Below are positions 1 to 4,013 of a stretch of 5,941 nucleotides of DNA, piece after piece; within the stretch, counting starts at the first letter, position 1, and the number at the start of each line of letters is the position of its first letter. Below the pieces are notes generated by a model. The model worked only from the letters and a program-made list of their open reading frames with translations, did no database searches and was not told where the DNA came from. This stretch comes from Halovivax sp. (GTDB taxonomy: Archaea; Halobacteriota; Halobacteria; Halobacteriales; Natrialbaceae), in assembly GCA_007119345.1 (NCBI GenBank), contig SKPV01000289.1, positions 1 through 5,941 of the forward strand. The letters run 5' to 3'. Both the position numbers and the translations under genes were made by a program.

Positions 1-638
1 GCCCTGACCGATCCATCTCCCTCGGCGGCGATGGACTGGGTCAACCCTCGCAGCGCGAACTTCGACATGTTGTAGGCCGCCTTGTCGCGGGTTACGATGT
101 GGCCGTGGACCGAACACATGTTGCCGACGACCCCGCCGCCGTCCTCGTTGGCCCGGAAGTGGGGCAGACACTCCTTCGTCAGGAGCAGCGGCGCCCGCTG
201 CATCACCGCCTGCATCGTGTCGTACTTCTCGACGGGGAACGACTCGATCGGGGCGACGTGCTGCAGGCCGGCGTTGTTCACGAGGTACCGGATCGAGCCG
301 TAGTCTGCCGCCTCCTCGACGATCCGTTCGATATCCGTCTCCTCGACGAGGTTTCCGGCGACGGAGACGATCTCGCCGGGAAGCGAGAGGCCCTCGGCTT
401 TCGACCCTGCCTCGTCCACGGCCTCGGCGTCCAGGTCCGTGCCGACGACGGTGAGGCCGTTGGCGGCGAACGCGAGCGCCGTCGCCCGGCCGATGCCCGA
501 GCCCGCGCCGGTGACGACTGCCACGTTCTCGGATCGGTAGTGGGGATCGTCGAGGACGAGCAGGTCGTTGGCGGTGATCTCGCTCGGACCGTACCGTTCT
601 ATCGCCTCGTCGGCACTCATCTCGGTCATGCTCGACAT
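1..638 (-). CDS. SDR-family dehydrogenase, D-3-hydroxybutyrate dehydrogenase-like (partial, C-terminus off the left edge)
   Basis: Probable cytoplasmic NAD-dependent oxidoreductase, most likely interconverting 3-hydroxybutyrate and acetoacetate or a close analogue. Counting from the ATG at 638, 212 residues are visible. They show a Rossmann cofactor loop TGAGSGIG (43-50), an Asp (D68) after the second strand, which in SDRs favours NAD over NADP, NNAG (121-124), and the catalytic Ser176, Tyr189 and Lys193 (YNMSK). The stretch NNAGLQHVAPIE plus SVHG and DKAAY matches bacterial 3-hydroxybutyrate dehydrogenases, including equivalents of their substrate-contacting Gln (Q126), His (H178) and Lys (K186). 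Odd points: the usual SDR catalytic Asn on helix 4 is Met146, and about 36 residues precede the first strand, longer than usual. Three in-frame ATGs lie at 638, 629 and 620. No Shine-Dalgarno site is visible, and a TATA-like box at 654-659 would place the transcript start near 629-631, which favours the 629 ATG as a leaderless start. The SDR family is certain; the exact substrate is inferred. Confidence 0.93.
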   Translation of the reverse strand, partial: MSSMTEMSADEAIERYGPSEITANDLLVLDDPHYRSENVAVVTGAGSGIGRATALAFAANGLTVVGTDLDAEAVDEAGSKAEGLSLPGEIVSVAGNLVEETDIERIVEEAADYGSIRYLVNNAGLQHVAPIESFPVEKYDTMQAVMQRAPLLLTKECLPHFRANEDGGGVVGNMCSVHGHIVTRDKAAYNMSKFALRGLTQSIAAEGDGSVR

Positions 639-853
639 CTGAACACACTGGTGCAAATAGCTGACGCAGGCCGGACGCGACCGCGACCGAGGGCCGATAG
701 TGGGGCCATCTCCACCGTGCTGTGGAGTCGAACCTGACGGAATTCGATCCCGTCGACGACCCGTCCCAAACACTCAGGGCAACGGGGTGCGTTCCCTCGA
801 GCGTGACTGTCAGGGAACACACGTCCCAGCACGAGCACGTGGAATCGCTCCCC
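639..853. other. Divergent spacer or possible N-terminal extension of the flavoprotein
   Basis: This 215-base stretch separates the divergent dehydrogenase and flavoprotein genes. Bases 722-853 stay open in the flavoprotein frame and have about 80% G/C at third positions, so an extra 44 residues cannot be excluded. The predicted peptide is not acidic, contains AGG and ACA codons, matches no domain I know, and precedes the expected first strand of the FAD barrel. The only AT-leaning spot ahead of base 722 is a GATAG near 696-700, a poor promoter match. I favour a regulatory spacer. Confidence 0.4.
654..659 (-). promoter_or_regulatory. Weak TATA-like box for the SDR gene
   Basis: On the minus strand the bases read TATTTG, the only AT-rich hexamer in the spacer close to the dehydrogenase start. 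Its centre is about 27 bases before the ATG at 629, the normal archaeal TATA-to-start distance for a leaderless transcript, but only 18-19 before the ATG at 638. No good BRE precedes it. This is a placement argument only. Confidence 0.3.
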
Positions 854-1834
854 GTGATCTCGAAGTCGGCGACGGTGACGGCCGTCGAGGCGATGGATCG
901 TGACCGCCGACACGAGGTACGAGAGCGGTTGTTCGAACTCGGGACCACCCACGGATTCGCGGACGCCGTTCCGGACGAAGGATCGATCGACTGGGATCGC
1001 GTCTTCGACGCGGCAACGAGCGTCGATCCGCAGCTGGCCCCGCAGATCGGGAGCTTTCGCGACCGATTCGAACGAGCTCATCCCGCGCTGGTTCGGATCG
1101 CCTTCGAGACCGAGACGCCGTTCGACTTCGCGGCCGGACAGTACCTCTCGGTTCGTTTCGGGAACCGAACTCGCGCGTACTCCATCTCGAGTTCGCCGAA
1201 CCGCGAGGAGACGGAACTCTGCATCCGTCGGGTCCCCGACGGCCGTCTCTCGCCTCGCCTCTGCGACGAGCTCCAGGTCGGCGACCGCCTCGCGGTTCGC
1301 GGCCCGAGCGGGCACCTGCTCCTCGAGGATCCGTCGGAACGCGACCTGGCCTTCCTCGCGACCGGGACGGGCGTCGCCCCGATGAAGAGCATGATCGACT
1401 ACACCTTCGAGACGGGCCGCGACGAGTACAAGGGCGAGAAACGGGACGTCTGGCTCTTCCTCGGTGCGGCCTGGGCGGACGACCTTCCCTACCACGAGGC
1501 ATTTCTCGACCTCGCGTCCGAACACGACAATTTCCACTACGTCCCCTGTCTCTCCCGCGAATCGTGGCTCGCAGACTGGTCCGGTGAGACCGAGTACATC
1601 CAGGACGCCCTGTTGAAGTACGTCGACGAGCGCGCCCTCGAGGACGCAGTTCTCGGCCGGCACATGGCGACCATGCTCGCCCAGCAGCCGCCCACCGACG
1701 TCGACGCCCGGATCGACCCGGGCTCGCTCGAGGTCTACGCCTGCGGCATCAACGCCATGGTCTACAGCCTCGAGACGGCCGTCACCCACCTCGGCGTCCC
1801 GACCGATCGCGTCCACGCTGAAGGGTACGGGTAG
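854..1834 (+). CDS. FAD/NAD(P)H oxidoreductase of the ferredoxin-NADP reductase superfamily
   Basis: Predicted soluble flavoprotein moving electrons between NAD(P)H and an unidentified partner such as a ferredoxin. From the GTG at 854 it has 326 residues. An FAD-binding barrel carries GQY (95-97) and RAYSISSS (107-114), the flavin-binding RxYS motif. An NAD(P)H domain follows with GTGVAP (171-176), SRES, GETEY and YACGINAMV (295-302), whose Cys297-Gly298 is the family's nicotinamide-site pair. It ends in EGYG, with an aromatic near the C-terminus as in plant-type FNRs. No iron-sulfur Cys cluster or membrane segment is fused, so the redox partner must be separate. Between the first strand (ATVTAV, 6-11) and the second (PALVRIAFETE, 77-87) lies a predicted helical insert of about 60 residues. 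The start is uncertain: the frame is open back to a GTG at 722 (370 residues), with another GTG at 839. The ATG at 893 would cut off the first strand, so it is unlikely. The gene is convergent with the channel gene downstream. Confidence 0.9.
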   Translation: MISKSATVTAVEAMDRDRRHEVRERLFELGTTHGFADAVPDEGSIDWDRVFDAATSVDPQLAPQIGSFRDRFERAHPALVRIAFETETPFDFAAGQYLSVRFGNRTRAYSISSSPNREETELCIRRVPDGRLSPRLCDELQVGDRLAVRGPSGHLLLEDPSERDLAFLATGTGVAPMKSMIDYTFETGRDEYKGEKRDVWLFLGAAWADDLPYHEAFLDLASEHDNFHYVPCLSRESWLADWSGETEYIQDALLKYVDERALEDAVLGRHMATMLAQQPPTDVDARIDPGSLEVYACGINAMVYSLETAVTHLGVPTDRVHAEGYG

Positions 1835-1844
1835 TCGACCAGGC

Positions 1845-1859
1845 TTCGTCGTCGACGAA
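1845..1859. terminator. Short dyad between convergent genes (possible terminator)
   Basis: The bases read TTCGTCG-T-CGACGAA, a perfect inverted repeat around one central base, 10 bases after the flavoprotein stop and about 40 bases past the stop of the channel gene on the other strand. It could fold into a stem of about five pairs. No T-tract follows on either strand, so a role in ending either transcript is only suggested by position. Confidence 0.25.
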
Positions 1860-1899
1860 CCGACCGATCGCTCCCGGCCTCCGGCGGCTCCATCGACGT

Positions 1900-3576
1900 T
1901 CAATTCCTCCCTGACTCGACGGTTAGCGTTCGCTCGAACTCCTCCTGGGCTTCGTCGCTTCCGGCGACGATCAAGACGTCGTCCTCCTCGATGACGAAGT
2001 CGGCGCGCAGGTCGGTCAGCAACGCTCCGTCGCGCTCGATGGCGACGATCGTGCAGCCGGTCTTCGCCCGGAGGTCGAGGTCGGCCAGACTCCGATCGGC
2101 GAACGCCGGTACCTCTGTCCGGACGAAGCCGAACTCCGTGTCGGGCGTCACGATCTCTTCTTCCTCGATCAGCAGCGACGCCAGTATCTCGCCGGTGACC
2201 GTCGGTAGCGACAGCACGAAGTCAGCGCCCGCGTTGTACAGTTTCGGGAGACTGTCGGTGTCGTCCGCCCGGGCGATCACCTCGACGTCGGGTGCGAGCT
2301 GTTCGAGCACGAGCGCCGCGTAGATCGTCGGCGTGTCCTCGTCGAGGGAGAGAACCACCGCCCGCGCCTCGTCGACGCGGGCTTCCTCGAGCGTCTCCGG
2401 GTCGGTAATGTCGCCGACGACGTCGACGCCCGGCTTCTCCTCGAGGTCGACCACCGTCACCTCCACTCCCTGGTCCCGGAGGGTCTGCGTGACCGACCAG
2501 CCGACCGTCCCGTATCCGCAGACGACGGCGCGAGCGGACTGATCCTCGTCGTACGGGATCGGCCGCGCCTTCAGCTCCGGAAACTCCTCGCGTTCGCCCG
2601 CGATAAGCAGGATCGCGTTCTCGTCGATCTCCGTATCGGGATCCGGCGACACCACGAACTTCCCGCCGAGCCACGCACCGATGACGGTGATCCCCAGCCG
2701 ATCGAAGACGGTCGCTTCGCGGAACGTCTGCCCGACGAGGTCACTCCCGCGCTCGACCAGCAGTTCCGTGATCCGGACGTCGCTCTCGACCTCGACGACC
2801 TCCCGGAACTTCTCCGCGTACGTCGCCGCCGCCCGCATCGCGAGACTCTTCCCGAGGAGCTGTCTGGCCAGGACGACGTCGTCGGCGCCGGCGTAGCGGT
2901 GGTAGGGCTCCACCTGGTAGTCCCTGATGACGCTGATCGCGCGGAGGTCGGGGTCAACCTGATCTGCCGCGAGCATCACCGTCGGATTGGTCTCGTCGTC
3001 GACGTCGGCGACGAGTGCCCGCGCCGATTCGGCGTTCGCGGCTCGCATCGCGTCCGTCGCCTCGGGATCGCCGAGTACCGCGTCGACGCCGTTCTCGTTG
3101 AGTTCGGTGACGAGTTCGGGGTCGGGATCGACGTAGAGGTGGTCCACGCCGACCGACTCGAGTTCGCTACGGAGGATCTCGTCCTGAGCGGAGTACCCGG
3201 TGACAATCACGTGGTCGGTGAGGGTGCTCGAGGTCGGCGGCCGCGTCTCGAACGCCCGACGGAACATCGGCACGGCGAACAGCGGGATCGCGAGAAAGAC
3301 CAGTAGCACGCCCGAGAGATTCATCAGGACGACGAGAACGTGTACCGGTGCACTGTTCCAGTGCTCCGTGTCACCGCCGAAACCGGCCGTCGTGAGGGAC
3401 TCGATTACGATCCGCAATGAGTGCAGGAACGAGAGTTGCATCCCCTCGAACGCCGCCATCGCCCACTGGTAGAGGAGGGTGTACGCGACGACCACGCCCG
3501 CCCCGACCGCGAAAGCTACCCAGATCCGTCGGCGCCAGTCGGTGGCGTCCTCGCTCTCGGTTCCAGTCGCGCTCAT
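1900..3576 (-). CDS. Two-helix potassium channel with tandem RCK (TrkA_N/TrkA_C) domains
   Basis: Membrane protein of 558 residues, predicted to form a nucleotide-gated K+ channel. The short acidic cytoplasmic N-terminus is followed by helix 1 (about 18-40), a pore helix (about 50-62), a filter-like TAGFG (63-67) then GD, and helix 2 (about 77-104). A first RCK module follows: TrkA_N about 121-240 and TrkA_C about 262-328. A second follows: TrkA_N about 348-460 and TrkA_C about 483-548. The second nucleotide loop is canonical, GYGTVG (354-359) with Asp377 after strand 2, as expected for NAD(H)-type ligands. The first reads GYSAQD (127-132) and lacks the second and third glycines, so it is probably structural or binds differently. 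With two RCKs per chain, a tetramer could build the usual eight-domain gating ring by itself. The ATG at 3576 is preceded by a TATA-like box at the right distance. The gene is divergent from the permease gene. Ion selectivity and ligand are inferred from family architecture. Confidence 0.94.
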   Translation of the reverse strand: MSATGTESEDATDWRRRIWVAFAVGAGVVVAYTLLYQWAMAAFEGMQLSFLHSLRIVIESLTTAGFGGDTEHWNSAPVHVLVVLMNLSGVLLVFLAIPLFAVPMFRRAFETRPPTSSTLTDHVIVTGYSAQDEILRSELESVGVDHLYVDPDPELVTELNENGVDAVLGDPEATDAMRAANAESARALVADVDDETNPTVMLAADQVDPDLRAISVIRDYQVEPYHRYAGADDVVLARQLLGKSLAMRAAATYAEKFREVVEVESDVRITELLVERGSDLVGQTFREATVFDRLGITVIGAWLGGKFVVSPDPDTEIDENAILLIAGEREEFPELKARPIPYDEDQSARAVVCGYGTVGWSVTQTLRDQGVEVTVVDLEEKPGVDVVGDITDPETLEEARVDEARAVVLSLDEDTPTIYAALVLEQLAPDVEVIARADDTDSLPKLYNAGADFVLSLPTVTGEILASLLIEEEEIVTPDTEFGFVRTEVPAFADRSLADLDLRAKTGCTIVAIERDGALLTDLRADFVIEEDDVLIVAGSDEAQEEFERTLTVESGRN

Positions 3577-3604
3577 CGGTCTGCTTCGGATATGGAGGAA
3601 TGTC

Positions 3605-3610
3605 AGATAA
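3605..3610 (-). promoter_or_regulatory. Candidate TATA box for the channel gene
   Basis: On the minus strand this reads TTATCT, centred about 31 bases before the channel ATG. With the usual archaeal spacing of 26-27 bases, transcription would start around 3581 and give a leader of about five bases, as is common in haloarchaea. A second AT-rich spot (CATATC, 3590-3595) lies too close to the start to serve. Confidence 0.4.
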
Positions 3611-3677
3611 GGCTGTCTATGGCGTTCGTCCGTTTCTGTGGCGTCGATCGTCGTCCATCAGATCCGAACGGACCCTA

Positions 3678-3780
3678 CGGTAGTGACACCGTCGACTCCG
3701 GGCGGAGGCGAGCCGTGCTAACTGGTAGTCGCCGGCTCCGCGAGAGACACGGGTAGGTTCGACGCGCGCCGGTAGTGACC
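3678..3780 (+). repeat. Spaced direct repeats CGGTAGTGAC / GGTAGT
   Basis: The 10-base word CGGTAGTGAC occurs at 3678-3687 and again at 3770-3779, and its core GGTAGT also occurs at 3724-3729. The three cores start at 3679, 3724 and 3771, spaced 45 and 47 bases. They lie in the noncoding divergent region and could be iterated protein-binding sites. A chance match of this length is not negligible. Confidence 0.35.
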
Positions 3781-3795
3781 CGCGGCGTCCGATCG

Positions 3796-3808
3796 TCGAA
3801 CGGTTCGA
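3796..3808. promoter_or_regulatory. 13-base palindrome, possible operator (TCGAAC-G-GTTCGA)
   Basis: Perfect inverted repeat with 6-base arms around one central G, ending seven bases before the AT-rich box at 3816-3823. This position next to a TATA-like element is what a dimeric helix-turn-helix regulator site would show. The arm recurs as GTTCGAAC at 3871-3878 and as GTTCGA at 3757 and 3938. Confidence 0.4.
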
Positions 3809-3813
3809 TCGAC

Positions 3814-3823
3814 AATTTGATAA
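3814..3823. promoter_or_regulatory. AT-rich box AATTTGATAA, candidate promoter element
   Basis: This is the most AT-rich run in the intergenic region. Read on the plus strand (TTTGATAA) it predicts a transcript start near 3845, giving the permease a leader of about 170 bases. Read on the minus strand (TTATCAAATT) it predicts a start near 3793, giving the channel a leader of over 200 bases. The direction cannot be decided, and it might drive a noncoding RNA instead. Confidence 0.35.
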
Positions 3824-3828
3824 CCGGT

Positions 3829-3843
3829 CACACATCGCGTGTG
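3829..3843. repeat. Hairpin-type inverted repeat CACAC-ATCGC-GTGTG
   Basis: Five-base perfect arms around a five-base spacer, immediately right of the AT-rich box. It would overlap the predicted transcript start of a rightward promoter there, so it could be an operator or a small stem at the start of an RNA. Confidence 0.3.
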
Positions 3844-3852
3844 CGAATCGCT

Positions 3853-3865
3853 CCAGCGTCGCTGG
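3853..3865. promoter_or_regulatory. 13-base palindrome (CCAGCG-T-CGCTGG)
   Basis: Perfect inverted repeat with 6-base arms around one T, centred 57 bases right of the other 13-base palindrome. The arm sequences differ, so the two are not copies of one site. It could be an operator or a stable small stem in a long permease leader. Confidence 0.35.
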
Positions 3866-3980
3866 GGATCGTTCGAACCGACCGCAGCGTCCCACTTAGG
3901 GGTGTACGGTGCGCGACCGGGCCGGGTGCCGGGAACCGTTCGATGACCGTCGACGGATAGCAGGACTCAAGGTGCTTCCA

Positions 3981-3986
3981 TTGAAA
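3981..3986 (+). promoter_or_regulatory. Weak TATA-like box for the permease gene
   Basis: TTGAAA, centred about 30 bases before the permease ATG, would place transcription start around 4010 and give a leader of about four bases. It is a poor match to a haloarchaeal TATA box. The AAGGG before the ATG is not a convincing Shine-Dalgarno site either. Confidence 0.3.
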
Positions 3987-4013
3987 CCCGACGCTCGACA
4001 CCGAAGGGTCACC

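Larger units (their letters stand above)
3577..4013. other. 437-base divergent intergenic region, no credible gene
   Basis: All open frames here encode Arg-rich, non-acidic peptides unlike the neighbouring proteins, so I see no protein gene, and no tRNA fold could be built around its GTTCGA sequences. It must hold the promoters of the channel (leftward) and the permease (rightward). It also holds two perfect 13-base palindromes, a 5-bp hairpin, a strong AT-rich box, a 10-base direct repeat, and five positions with GTTCGA or its complement between 3757 and 3943. The length and density of symmetric elements suggest regulator binding sites, though TCGA-containing words are common in such genomes. 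Confidence 0.55.

Noticed and set aside
99..737. 212-codon plus-strand frame over the dehydrogenase
   Set aside because: The minus strand encodes unmistakable SDR motifs here; the plus-strand product is Arg/Val/Asp-rich shadow sequence.
770..837. Cys pairs on the minus strand (CPEC at 781-770 and CSC at 837-829) resembling a small zinc-finger protein
   Set aside because: The two pairs are in different frames and neither frame has a suitable start; one frameshift would be needed.
626..1903. 425-codon open frame on the minus strand opposite the flavoprotein gene
   Set aside because: It is codon-aligned antisense to a gene with clear FNR motifs, a usual artefact of high GC3; its own product is Arg/Val-rich with no recognisable domain.
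3866..3890. GTTCGAAC resembling a tRNA T-loop
   Set aside because: The flanking stem has a mismatch, and no acceptor, D or anticodon arm can be built on either strand.
3617..3895. 92-codon minus-strand frame in the divergent spacer
   Set aside because: Very Arg-rich, Cys-containing and not acidic, unlike any neighbour; no promoter or motif supports it.
3841..3960. Small plus-strand frame (about 39 codons from GTG) just after the AT-rich box
   Set aside because: Only about 21 bases from the box centre, basic composition and no motif; too little support for a small protein.
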